From contig CAVOZH010000011.1 in the NCBI GenBank assembly GCA_963700955.1, forward strand, positions 558,001 to 622,000: a stretch of 64,000 nt of DNA, in the 5' to 3' direction. Under the pieces are notes generated by a model. The model was not told the DNA's origin. It did not search any database and saw only the letters and a list, made by a program, of their open reading frames with translations. Every line of letters starts with the position of its first letter. Position 1 is the first letter of the stretch. Positions 26,293-34,484 of the stretch are shown here, piece by piece. Both the position numbers and the translations under genes were made by a program. The stretch comes from Nocardioides_C sp963700955. Its GTDB lineage: Bacteria > Actinomycetota > Actinomycetes > Propionibacteriales > Nocardioidaceae.

Positions 26293-26901
26293 GTGCTGAC
26301 TGACGAGCAGATCGCCGCGATGACGGCCGAGGAGCGAGGCGCGCTGATCCGCCGCCTGGCGTGCCCGGTCGACGACCTCGAGACGCCGCACTGGCTGCTG
26401 CGCCGGATGCGGGAGTTCCGGGTCGTCCTCATGGTGGGCAGCGTCCTGGTGATGGTCCCGTGGACGATCAACCTCGCCCTCACCCTTCCCCGCTTCTACG
26501 TCGCCCAGAACTGGGACCGGACCTGGGTCGGCTTCGACGTCCTGCTGCTGGTCATGCTGCTCGCCACGGGTGTCCTCGGCTGGCTGCGGAGACAGATGGT
26601 CGTGCTGACCGCCTTCGCCACCGGCGTGCTGCTGCTGTGCGACGCGTGGTTCGACGTGATGACCGCGCAGGAGACCGAGGTGGCGATCTCCATGACCACC
26701 GCGCTGCTCATCGAGCTGCCGCTTGCCGTGGTGCTGGTCGCGACCTCGCTGCAGCTCATGCGCCTCACCGCGGCCCGGTTGTGGGTGCTCGAGGAGGGCG
26801 CACACGTGTGGCAGATCCCGATCCCGCTGCCCAGCGTCGCCGACGCAGCCGTGCGCAGGCGCGGTCGACGCACCCCGGTGGGACGCACGGCGGCTCCATG
26901 A
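26293..26901 (+). CDS. four-helix membrane protein of unknown function
   Basis: About 202 aa. A short soluble N-terminus ('TDEQIAAMTAEERGALIRRL', predicted amphipathic helix) precedes four transmembrane helices between residues 45 and 165 and a basic C-terminal tail. I recognise no family signature. I took the GTG before 'LTDEQIAAMTAEER', with GGGAAGA upstream; an earlier in-frame start would only add a low-complexity leader that overlaps the terminator region. It ends 15 bases from the convergent VIT-family gene. Confidence 0.65.
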   Translation: MLTDEQIAAMTAEERGALIRRLACPVDDLETPHWLLRRMREFRVVLMVGSVLVMVPWTINLALTLPRFYVAQNWDRTWVGFDVLLLVMLLATGVLGWLRRQMVVLTAFATGVLLLCDAWFDVMTAQETEVAISMTTALLIELPLAVVLVATSLQLMRLTAARLWVLEEGAHVWQIPIPLPSVADAAVRRRGRRTPVGRTAAP

Positions 26902-26916
26902 GCCACACGACCTGAG

Positions 26917-27651
26917 CTAGGCGATGCCGCTGGCACCGAACAGCTGACCCACGACGTACGTCGCCGCCAGCGCCAGCGCGCCGCCGACCACGACTCGCAC
27001 CGACGCACGCAGCTTGGGTCCGCCGCCCAGGTAGGCACCGGTCCACCCGGTCAGCCCGAGTGCGACCAGCACCGCCACGAAGGTCGTCGGGATGCTCCAC
27101 GCCACCGGAGGCAGGAGGATCGCGAGCAGCGGCAGGATGGCGCCGACGGTGAAGCTCACCGCGGAGGCCACGGCGGCGTGCCACGGGTTGACGACGTCCT
27201 CGGGATGGATTCCGAGCTCGACCGAGAGGTGTGCATGCAATGCGTCGTGCTCGGTCAGCTCGATGGCGACCTGGCGGGCGGTCTTCTCGCTCATCCCCCG
27301 TGCCTGGTAGAGGCCGGCGAGCTCGGCCAGCTCAGCCTCCGGATCCTCCTCCAGCTCCCGACGCTCCTTGGCGATCAGCGCCTTCTCACTGTCGGACTGG
27401 CTGCTGACCGAGACGTACTCTCCCAGCGCCATCGAGATGGCGCCGCCGACGAGGGCCGCTATGCCTGCGGTGAGGATCGCGCCGCTGCTCGTCGTCGCGG
27501 CGGCGACACCGACCACCACCGCGGCTACGGACACGATGCCGTCGTTGGCGCCGAGGACACCGGCACGCAACCAGTTCAGGCGCTGGGCCAGACCCTCCTG
27601 CGCATGCGGCTCATCGGGGTGGAGCCCCGGCTCGAGGTTGCTCTCGCTCAT
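26917..27651 (-). CDS. VIT1/CCC1 family iron/manganese transporter
   Basis: A protein of about 244 aa related to vacuolar iron transporter VIT1/CCC1, which moves Fe2+ or Mn2+ out of the cytoplasm. It has five helices; the first carries 'LRAGVLGANDGIVSVAAVVVGVAAA', the second 'AISMALGEYVSVSSQSDSEKALI', and a metal-binding acidic loop of about 60 residues (rich in Glu, ending 'ELTEHDALHAHLSVELGI') lies between helices 2 and 3. The ATG was chosen over a TTG four codons upstream. The gene is monocistronic, convergent with the upstream membrane protein. Confidence 0.9.
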   Translation of the reverse strand: MSESNLEPGLHPDEPHAQEGLAQRLNWLRAGVLGANDGIVSVAAVVVGVAAATTSSGAILTAGIAALVGGAISMALGEYVSVSSQSDSEKALIAKERRELEEDPEAELAELAGLYQARGMSEKTARQVAIELTEHDALHAHLSVELGIHPEDVVNPWHAAVASAVSFTVGAILPLLAILLPPVAWSIPTTFVAVLVALGLTGWTGAYLGGGPKLRASVRVVVGGALALAATYVVGQLFGASGIA

Positions 27652-27771
27652 GGTGACAGGCAAGCACGCAGTCGCGGCACCGCGCCACCGGTTCGCCCGA
27701 CTGGGCAGTTCACGTCTCGCGGGTGCACCCCGTGGAGCTCTCCGGTCCCAGCACGGGTGGCTCTGCGGAGG

Positions 27772-28833
27772 CTATCCCCAGTAGGCGCAGCCGAGACGGG
27801 CTCTGGCCGACGAGTCGACCGGCGACACCGCGGTCAGGCAGACCTTGTGCGTGCCCGCGGAGGGCAGCAGGATCGAGAAGCCGTGCCGGTGCCGCGTCCC
27901 AGGGTCGTGGCGCCTGTTGATGTCGGGTCGGTAGACGGTGGTCTTCACCGTGGCGACCCGCCGGCCGTTGTCGATGACCACGATGTTGACCGGCTTGTCG
28001 CGGTACCAGTCCAGCATCGCCCAGCCCTTCAGGCGCATCTGCCTCAGGCCGACGGTCAGGGTGGAGAGGTCAAGCAGGGCCGACTCGAGGCTGCCGTGCG
28101 GTGGGATGGCGTTGCGCACCCTCGTGTTGTTGCTCGCCAGGTACTTCAGCCCGTTGACGTCACCGGCCTTGAAGCTGGCCACGGGGGCGTGGTTGACCGA
28201 GCGCATCACCTGGGTGCTGCCCTTGTACGTGCCGTCGAAGTGGCCGAGCCCCGCGGCGTGGCCGAGCTCGTGACGGATGGTCGCCGACCACTGCCAGCGC
28301 GCGTACCTGTAGAGACTGGGGCAGATGACGACCCGGGCACTTCGCATGTAGACCCTGCCGCGGGAGAGCGGCATCCAGGTGTTCCAGGTCATCCCGGCGT
28401 GGCCACCGGTGCAGCCGGCCGGACCCTCGGTGACGGTGACGACGCCTTCCCTCGGTCGAGGGCTGCCGTAGCCCTTGTAGGCCGCCTTGAGCCCGAGCTT
28501 GCGCCAGAGGGCAACGGTGGCCTTGGCGTTGCTGGCGAGGTTGGCGTGATGGGGCGTCGTGCCCTTCACCCAGACCTGAAGCCCTGCCGGGGTCTCGCCG
28601 AGCAGGTTGCTGACCCCGGTGAAGTAGCCGTAGGACCCGGTCATGCGGCTGCTGACCACGGCACCGGCCGCCGTGCTGCCTTCCGTGGTCACGGTGACGA
28701 CCGGTGAGCCCGTCGACGGCGGCGCGATCACGACACCGGCGGGAGCCGCTGGTGTCGAGAGCGCGATGGCGCCGCAGGCGAGGGTCGCCGTCGCCGCCGC
28801 AAGGCGGGTGCGGCCACTCAGGAGCGAGGGCAT
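27772..28833 (-). CDS. secreted matrixin-like zinc metalloprotease
   Basis: A 353-aa exported protein. A signal peptide ('TRLAAATATLACGAIALSTPAAPA') is followed by a metzincin-like catalytic region with the zinc motif HELGHAAGLGH near residue 190 and a downstream Met turn candidate ('STQVMRSV'). The upstream part contains paired cysteines. The C-terminal ~110 residues form a separate beta-rich domain ending 'CLTAVSPVDSSARARLGC', with two cysteines likely to form a disulfide. Substrate unknown. Confidence 0.82.
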   Translation of the reverse strand: MPSLLSGRTRLAAATATLACGAIALSTPAAPAGVVIAPPSTGSPVVTVTTEGSTAAGAVVSSRMTGSYGYFTGVSNLLGETPAGLQVWVKGTTPHHANLASNAKATVALWRKLGLKAAYKGYGSPRPREGVVTVTEGPAGCTGGHAGMTWNTWMPLSRGRVYMRSARVVICPSLYRYARWQWSATIRHELGHAAGLGHFDGTYKGSTQVMRSVNHAPVASFKAGDVNGLKYLASNNTRVRNAIPPHGSLESALLDLSTLTVGLRQMRLKGWAMLDWYRDKPVNIVVIDNGRRVATVKTTVYRPDINRRHDPGTRHRHGFSILLPSAGTHKVCLTAVSPVDSSARARLGCAYWG

Positions 28834-28982
28834 GGGTTCTCCCTGGGGCGAAGCCGAATGTCTTGGTCATAGCGGTCCAGATCCCGCGACCTAGGACATG
28901 TCCGTACTTCGATGAAAACACCCGAGTGGGGTGCCGCACCGGAAAACGCCGAAATCGGGCAAGTAGGACAGGACTTCGCAGG

Positions 28983-29924
28983 TCAGCCGCACCGGCTCGT
29001 GCCGGAGTCGAGGACGGCCCCGTCGATGGTCTTGTACTCCCAGGAGTAGGCCGTCTTTCCGAGCCGGAGCGCGAGTACGCCGAACGCACTGTCGTGGCGG
29101 GCCATCGACCCGGTCACCGGCCGACCGAAATCGTAGAGGCTCCTACCGCCCGTCCCGACGACGAACGACGCGATGCCGTTCCTTGCCGGGCTGCCGAAGG
29201 CGTTCATCCTCCGGAACCGCTCGTAGACGTGGTCGTGGCCGGCGAGTGCCAGATCGGCATGGTGACGCAGGGCGGTCTGCCAGAACGGCTTCACGTAGGC
29301 GTTCGAGCCGTGCTCGCCCGAGGAGTACCTCGGATGGTGCATCGTGATCGCGGTGCACCTGTGCGGGTGGTTCGTCATGTCACGCTCGAGCCAGCGGTTC
29401 TCCCGCCGGCAGCTGATCAGCCGACAGTTGGTGTTGAGGGCGTAGATCCGCCACGCGCCGACGTCGAAGGCGTAGTAGCCCGGTGCTCCGGGTTGCTGCC
29501 GGCTGAAGTAGGCGTAGTAGCCGGCGGCGCCCTTCGTCCGGTACTCGTGGTTTCCGGCGACGGGCTTGGTGATCGCCTTCAAGGCACCCCACGTGTGGGC
29601 ATAGGAGCTCTGGTACGCCGACAGCGCGCCCGCGTCGTACTGCTGGTCGCCGAGGGTGAGCACCTTGCGCGGTTGGTACCTCCTGGCGAGAGCCGCCGTT
29701 GCCGACGCGTCGCACGAGGTCGCGCTCGCCTCCGAGCCCGCAGGGCAGGCGATGTCGCCCACCGCGACGACAAGCGGCCCGCTGACCAGGCTGAGCGCCG
29801 AGGTCGATGAGATGCCCACCACCTCCGCGCGGGCCGTCCGGGGCGGCGCGGTGGTAGTGCCGCAGCCGGCGGCGACGAGAGCAGCCGAGGCGATCCAGGC
29901 AGCTGAGGTGCGACGCAGGCCCAT
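28983..29924 (-). CDS. metallophosphatase lipoprotein
   Basis: A 313-aa calcineurin-like phosphoesterase with a lipoprotein signal (lipobox 'VAAGC'). All dimetal motifs are present: 'AVGDIAC', 'LGDQQY', 'AGNHEY', 'MHHPRYSSG' and 'AGHDHVYER'. The arrangement resembles bacterial purple-acid-phosphatase-like secreted phosphoesterases. The start has GGAGG ten bases upstream; the open frame extends another 276 codons upstream but antisense to the MFS gene and without domain content. Possible roles are extracellular phosphate release or nucleotide hydrolysis. Confidence 0.88.
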   Translation of the reverse strand: MGLRRTSAAWIASAALVAAGCGTTTAPPRTARAEVVGISSTSALSLVSGPLVVAVGDIACPAGSEASATSCDASATAALARRYQPRKVLTLGDQQYDAGALSAYQSSYAHTWGALKAITKPVAGNHEYRTKGAAGYYAYFSRQQPGAPGYYAFDVGAWRIYALNTNCRLISCRRENRWLERDMTNHPHRCTAITMHHPRYSSGEHGSNAYVKPFWQTALRHHADLALAGHDHVYERFRRMNAFGSPARNGIASFVVGTGGRSLYDFGRPVTGSMARHDSAFGVLALRLGKTAYSWEYKTIDGAVLDSGTSRCG

Positions 29925-30071
29925 CGCCTGTCGCCTCCGTTCGGGGGACCAACCGGTGTCGTCTCCCGAGCTGCGACCTGACTGTCTCCACGGTAGGTGG
30001 TCGCCGTTGCCCGTGTATGCGAAGTTCGCAAGGAGGAATACGGGCACCCGATCGACAGTTGTCGTCCCTAC

Positions 30072-31589
30072 GTGACCGTCGAGAGGACCCGCAGCGCCGT
30101 GGGGCTGCGCAGCGAGCGCGGACCGATCCTGGGTTCGGTGATGCTGTGCACCGCCCTCGTCGCCATCGACGCGACGATCCTGGCGGCCGCCGTGCCGGCG
30201 ATCGTCAGCGATCTCGGGGGCTTCAGCCAGTTCCCGTGGCTGTTCTCGATCTACCTCCTTGCGCAGGCGGTGTCGGTGCCGATCTACGGCAAGCTCGCCG
30301 ACGCCCTGGGCCGCAAGCCGGTGATGTTCGTCGGCATCGCGCTCTTCCTCGTCGGGTCGGTGCTGTGCGGCGCGGCGTGGTCGATGCCGCTGCTGATCGC
30401 TGCCCGGGCGGTGCAGGGACTCGGGGCAGGCGCCACACTGCCGATGTCGATGACGATCGTCGGTGACATCTACACCGTCGAGGAGCGCGCCCGCGTGCAG
30501 GGCTTCATCGCCAGTGTCTGGGGGATGGCCTCGATCGTCGGCCCGACGCTGGGCGGTGTCTTCTCGGAGTACCTCTCCTGGCGTTGGATCTTCTTCGTGA
30601 ACCTGCCCGTCGGAGCGCTCGCCACCTGGATGCTGGCCCGGCACTTCCACGAGAAGATCGAGCGCCGGCGCCACAGCATCGACTTCGCGGGTGCGACCCT
30701 CCTGGCCGTGGGCTGCAGCCTCTTGATCCTGGCTCTGTTGCAGGGGGGCCATTCCTGGGCCTGGGACTCAGGGGTGAGCATCACCCTGCTGTCCGTGAGT
30801 GTGGCGCTGCTCGTGGCGTTCCCGTTCGTCGAGCGGCGCGCCGCCGAGCCGATCCTCCCGCTGTGGGTCTTCAGTCGCCGGGTGCTCGTCGGGGCCAACC
30901 TGGCGTCCCTGCTCGTCGGCGCGGTGCTGATCGGGCTGACGTCGTACATCCCGACCTTCGCGCAAGGCGTACTCGGGTTCGGTGCACTGCTCTCCGGCTT
31001 CGCCCTTGCCGCGATGACCATCGGCTGGCCGATCGCCGCCGCCACAGCGGGCCGGATCTACATGCGGATCGGGTTCCGCGACACCTCCGTGATCGGTGTG
31101 GCGTTCATCGTGCTCGGGTCGCTGCTCCTGCTCACCGTCGGCGAGGACACGAGCCTCTGGCTGATCGCGCTGTACACCTTCGTCGTGGGGATCGGCCTGG
31201 GGTACACCGCCAGCCCCACGCTGGTGGCCGTGCAGTCCGTGGTCGGCTGGGACCGCCGCGGCGTCGTCACCGGGACGAACATGTTCGCCCGGTCCGTCGG
31301 CAGCGCCGTCGGTGTGGCGGTCTTCGGCGCCATCGCCAACGCCTCCCTCGCCCGGCAGTTCGCCCACCCACCGGCCGGCATCGACGGCCGCCTGCCGACC
31401 AGCGCCGACGACGCCGCGCTCGCGCTCGACTCCCAGTCGGGCGCCGCACCCGCGGTCCGGGAGTTCGTGCGCGCGGCGCTCAGCACCGCCACTCACCACG
31501 TCTTCGTCGGCGTCGCCGTCCTCGCTGTCGTGATGGTGGCCGCCGTACTCCTGATGCCGCGGCGCTCCACCGAGCTCGAGTTCGACTGA
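30072..31589 (+). CDS. MFS drug/metabolite exporter (DHA2, 14-helix type)
   Basis: About 505 aa, with the DHA2 (EmrB/QacA-like) layout of fourteen helices. Motif A is 'GKLADALGRKPVMFVGI', motif C is 'GMASIVGPTLGGVFSEYLSWRWIFFVNLPVG', and the first helix carries 'ALVAIDATILAAAVPAIVSDLGG'. Proton-driven efflux of drugs or metabolites is expected. The start is uncertain: I used the GTG before 'TVERTRSAVGL', which has no ribosome site and could be leaderless; a GTG nine codons later is an alternative. It is divergent from the phosphatase lipoprotein and no regulator adjoins it. Confidence 0.85.
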   Translation: MTVERTRSAVGLRSERGPILGSVMLCTALVAIDATILAAAVPAIVSDLGGFSQFPWLFSIYLLAQAVSVPIYGKLADALGRKPVMFVGIALFLVGSVLCGAAWSMPLLIAARAVQGLGAGATLPMSMTIVGDIYTVEERARVQGFIASVWGMASIVGPTLGGVFSEYLSWRWIFFVNLPVGALATWMLARHFHEKIERRRHSIDFAGATLLAVGCSLLILALLQGGHSWAWDSGVSITLLSVSVALLVAFPFVERRAAEPILPLWVFSRRVLVGANLASLLVGAVLIGLTSYIPTFAQGVLGFGALLSGFALAAMTIGWPIAAATAGRIYMRIGFRDTSVIGVAFIVLGSLLLLTVGEDTSLWLIALYTFVVGIGLGYTASPTLVAVQSVVGWDRRGVVTGTNMFARSVGSAVGVAVFGAIANASLARQFAHPPAGIDGRLPTSADDAALALDSQSGAAPAVREFVRAALSTATHHVFVGVAVLAVVMVAAVLLMPRRSTELEFD

Positions 31590-31640
31590 CGCGCGAGCCG
31601 ACGGCGGCCCGGCGACCGCCCTGCCAGGCCGCGTGAGCCT

Positions 31641-32008
31641 GGGGTCGGTATGTCCGAAGACATGACATTCGTTCAGGTTCGGGATCGTCCGAATACAGCC
31701 GAATGAACCTGTAGGGCTACCCGAAGATGGGCAACCTGGGTGATGTCCGAAATGGCGGACAGGCGGATGCTCTGAGTAAAGGCAAAAGTAAAGAGCACGG
31801 GGGAACCAGCCAGCCGGGACCGGGACAGGCTGGGTGTCGCCACCCCCGACAACCTTCGCAAGAGGTGACGAGCGTGGCTGGGTATATCGCATCAATCGAC
31901 GGCGATGTCATCGGAGCTCTTCTGACCCCGGGAGTCCGGACCGCTATCCCGCCAACTTCCCCGCTCTGGGTCGACTCCCTCAGTTGTAGCGCGAAAGGAC
32001 CACGGAGT
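31641..32008 (+). other. AT-richer leader with several hairpins before the lysis-like cassette
   Basis: This stretch is visibly less GC-rich than its flanks. It contains three copies of (T/C)GTCCGAA (31651, 31686, 31744), an ATGTC-CGAA-GACAT hairpin (31650-31663), a GTCCG/CGGAC hairpin (31745-31760), a CAGGTTC/GAACCTG pair (31674-31680 and 31705-31711), and a nested GGGGG/CCCCC with CCAGCC/GGCTGG element around 31799-31850. An open frame crosses it but its translation has no protein-like features. It may be a regulatory leader RNA or the scar of an insertion; I could not assign a class. Confidence 0.4.
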
Positions 32009-32257
32009 ATGTCTAGTTCAGGGGGTAGGGAGAGAAGGAGCGCGTCGACCGAGCCGAGTTATCGGTCCGGCCTCTGGGCGGTCTCGATGGGGCTGGTCGG
32101 CCTCATGACCGCCTTCATCGTGGTGGCCACCCGGTGGAACAACCCGTCGGGCGTCGCGGCGCTCGGAGCTGTGGCGAGCTCCATCGCGGCGATCCTCACC
32201 GGGTACTTCAGCATCCAGTACAGCCAGAGCGCCGGCCGGAAGCGGGGGTCGAGGTGA
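32009..32257 (+). CDS. small two-helix membrane protein, holin-like
   Basis: An 82-aa protein with a polar N-terminus, two transmembrane helices (about 20-42 and 48-70) joined by a short turn, and a basic C-terminus 'AGRKRGSR'. Size, topology and charge fit a class II phage holin. It ends one base before the ATG of a peptidoglycan amidase that lacks a signal peptide, the standard holin-endolysin order. No sequence family is recognised, so the holin call rests on topology and context. The ATG was chosen because the helices follow closely and GGAG lies just upstream. Confidence 0.6.
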   Translation: MSSSGGRERRSASTEPSYRSGLWAVSMGLVGLMTAFIVVATRWNNPSGVAALGAVASSIAAILTGYFSIQYSQSAGRKRGSR

Positions 32258-32258
32258 C

Positions 32259-33077
32259 ATGGCAGACCCGATGACGCCTGACGAGGTGGTGCAGGCACTC
32301 CGACGCTGGCGGGTCCCGTTCCGGGAGGCGGAGGGCTGGCGCACCCGCAACAGGAACCACGTGGGTCCTTGGGGACCCGTGCACGGCCTGGTCGTCCACC
32401 ACACCGGCGACGACGCTGACGACGCGGTCGACCTCAGGCTCGTCACCCGTGGCCGAGCCGGCCTGCCGGGGCCGCTGTGCCACTTCGGCTGCGACGACGG
32501 AGGCACGATCTGGCTGATCGGCTGGGGCCGGGCCAACCACGCGGGCGGTGGCGACCCCCGGGTGCTGCGTGCGGTCGTCGAGGAGTCGTACGGCGACTAC
32601 CCGCCGAAGCCGCACGAGCACACCGGTTCGGCCGGGTCGACGGACGGCAACGACAACTTCTACGGCGTCGAGACGTTCTACAACGGGGCGCAGGCCCCGA
32701 CGGGCAACGCGCGCCGTTCGCTGCTCCTGCTCTCGGCCGCGATCTGTGACCACCACGGATGGTCGGCCAAGTCGGTCATCGGACACAAGGAGTGGTCGGA
32801 CTGGAAGTCGGACCCCGGCCACGTGGACATGAAGGCGTTCCGCACGGCGCTGGCCGAACAGCTGCGGCACGGCCCGCCCGACCCGGACCCCGGCGCGGAC
32901 GTCTACCTCGAGCGGGCGCGACGCCGGCTGAAGGCGGCGTACAACGACCTCCAGGTCGCGGACAGGAACCTCACCTGGGCGCTGGAGGAAGGAGCCAGGG
33001 TGCGAGCGATCCGCGACCGCACCCGTGCGAAGGCGGCGTCGGCCAAGCGGGACGCGCAGCTGCTGGAGGACCGGTGA
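32259..33077 (+). CDS. N-acetylmuramoyl-L-alanine amidase (endolysin-like)
   Basis: A 272-aa Amidase_2/PGRP-fold enzyme cutting the amide between MurNAc and the stem peptide. The zinc site is visible as His in 'LVVHHTGDD', and His in 'IGHKEWSDWKSDPGHVDM', whose Lys-Asp-Pro arrangement matches actinophage lysins. 'NFYGVETFYNGA' corresponds to the conserved central strand. The C-terminal ~65 residues are a charged, Arg/Ala-rich coiled coil, perhaps a wall-binding or oligomerisation tail. There is no signal peptide, so export would depend on the holin-like protein upstream. It ends back to back with the convergent DUF1116 gene. Confidence 0.88.
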   Translation: MADPMTPDEVVQALRRWRVPFREAEGWRTRNRNHVGPWGPVHGLVVHHTGDDADDAVDLRLVTRGRAGLPGPLCHFGCDDGGTIWLIGWGRANHAGGGDPRVLRAVVEESYGDYPPKPHEHTGSAGSTDGNDNFYGVETFYNGAQAPTGNARRSLLLLSAAICDHHGWSAKSVIGHKEWSDWKSDPGHVDMKAFRTALAEQLRHGPPDPDPGADVYLERARRRLKAAYNDLQVADRNLTWALEEGARVRAIRDRTRAKAASAKRDAQLLEDR

Positions 33078-34484
33078 TCAGGCTCCTGCGGGCGCCGCGT
33101 CGGCCAGGGCCTCGATCGCCTCGGTGAAGCACGCCATGGGTGGGGTGACGAGGCCCGCGCCCACCTGTCCGGTGCCCGCGACGCGCCCGGCCATCCCGGT
33201 GTTGATCTGGGGCAGCACCCCGGTGCGGACGACCGCGGCGACGTCGATGCCGGTCGGCGTACCGCGGAACTCCAGGATCGGGATGGCGAAGGCCGGGTTC
33301 TCGCCCACCGTGATGTCGTACATCCGCTGCGACGTCGCGAGCGCGTCGGGAACGCTCCCGCCGACGAACCGCACGATCGCGGGCGCGGTCGCCATCGCGA
33401 ACCCGCCGATGCCGGCGGTCTCCGTGATCGCCGAGTCGCCGATGTCGGGGTTGGCGTCCTCGGGCCCGTAGCTGCCGAGGTAGAGACCCTCGGGCGTGTT
33501 GGCCGGTGCGGTGAACCACCGGTCGCCGGTGCCCGAGACCTGTACGCCGAAGTCCGTCCCGTTGCGGGCCATCACGGTGACCACGGTCGACCCCTCGATG
33601 CCCGCCGCCGCAGAGGTCTGGAGCTTGCAGGCCGGCATGCCGAGGTTGAGGAAGAAGTGGTCGTTCCCTGCGACGAACCGGACCGCCTCGGCGATGTCGC
33701 CGCTGCGGTGCCCGGACTCGATGATCCCCGGGAGCAGCTCGCGGAGGAGCATCAGCGTCCCGGCGCGGTTGCGGTTGTGGCCCTCGTCGCCCATCTGCAC
33801 CATCTGGGCGATGATCGCCTTCACGTCGACCGGCTCGCCGGCCCTGACGGCGCTCTGCAGGATCGGCCCGAGGACCTCGGTCATCCAGTGCAGCCGCTCG
33901 ATGACGTCCGGCCCGTAGGCGCCGTACCTGAGCACCTTGCCGAGGCCTTCGTTGAGCGAGCACCACGACGTCGCGTCGTGCGCCTCGTCGCGCAGCTCGA
34001 ACATCCACATCGACGGTGAGACGACCCCCGCCATCGGTCCGACGGCACCTCGGTGGTGGCACGGCTCCCAGCTGACGCCGTCGCCCGCCGCCAGCATCTC
34101 CTCGGCGGCCTCGGGGCTGTCCGCGAGCCCCTCGAACAGCGCGGCGCCGATCAGCGCACCCCGCATCGGGCCGGAGGCTCGCTCCCACTCCACCGGTGGG
34201 CCGGCGTGCAGGAACCGGCCCCGCTCGAGACCGAGTGCCTCCGACGCCGGGCGCACGTCGACGAGCGCCGCCTCCGCGGCCAGCATCGCCGCCAGTGCCT
34301 GCGCGTTCGCCTCCTTCCGGCGGCGGTCTCCGAGGACTCGGGCGAGCGACTCCTCGGTGCCGTCGACGGGAGGGCGCCAGTCGACGCGGGCGGTGGTGAC
34401 GCCCTGCTGCTCGACCGCGTCGGCGAGCATCGCCGCGCCCGCGGTGACCACGGCAGTCGGCGTCGTGAGACTGACCAGGCTCAT
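33078..34484 (-). CDS. DUF1116 protein, AllG-like oxamate carbamoyltransferase subunit
   Basis: A 468-aa member of the DUF1116/YlbE family. In E. coli allantoin catabolism, FdrA, YlbE (AllG) and YlbF (AllH) are needed together for oxamate carbamoyltransferase, which converts oxalurate and phosphate to oxamate and carbamoyl phosphate. Conserved-looking blocks include 'PCHHRGAVGPMAGV', 'GNDHFFLNLGMPACK' and 'ETAGIGGFAMATAPAI'. It overlaps fdrA by ATGA, making a three-gene unit with the DUF2877 gene. The carbamate kinase partner is in the divergent operon. The true substrate may be a longer homologue of oxalurate. Confidence 0.88.
   Translation of the reverse strand: MSLVSLTTPTAVVTAGAAMLADAVEQQGVTTARVDWRPPVDGTEESLARVLGDRRRKEANAQALAAMLAAEAALVDVRPASEALGLERGRFLHAGPPVEWERASGPMRGALIGAALFEGLADSPEAAEEMLAAGDGVSWEPCHHRGAVGPMAGVVSPSMWMFELRDEAHDATSWCSLNEGLGKVLRYGAYGPDVIERLHWMTEVLGPILQSAVRAGEPVDVKAIIAQMVQMGDEGHNRNRAGTLMLLRELLPGIIESGHRSGDIAEAVRFVAGNDHFFLNLGMPACKLQTSAAAGIEGSTVVTVMARNGTDFGVQVSGTGDRWFTAPANTPEGLYLGSYGPEDANPDIGDSAITETAGIGGFAMATAPAIVRFVGGSVPDALATSQRMYDITVGENPAFAIPILEFRGTPTGIDVAAVVRTGVLPQINTGMAGRVAGTGQVGAGLVTPPMACFTEAIEALADAAPAGA

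Noticed and set aside
31799..31860. c-di-AMP (ydaO-type) riboswitch upstream of the amidase
   Set aside because: GGGGGAACCA matches one conserved block and a wall hydrolase is a typical target, but the GGGTGAAT and GTCAGCTAACC blocks are missing.
31641..33077. Prophage
   Set aside because: Only a holin-like and an endolysin-like gene are present; there is no integrase, structural or replication gene and no attachment-site repeat.
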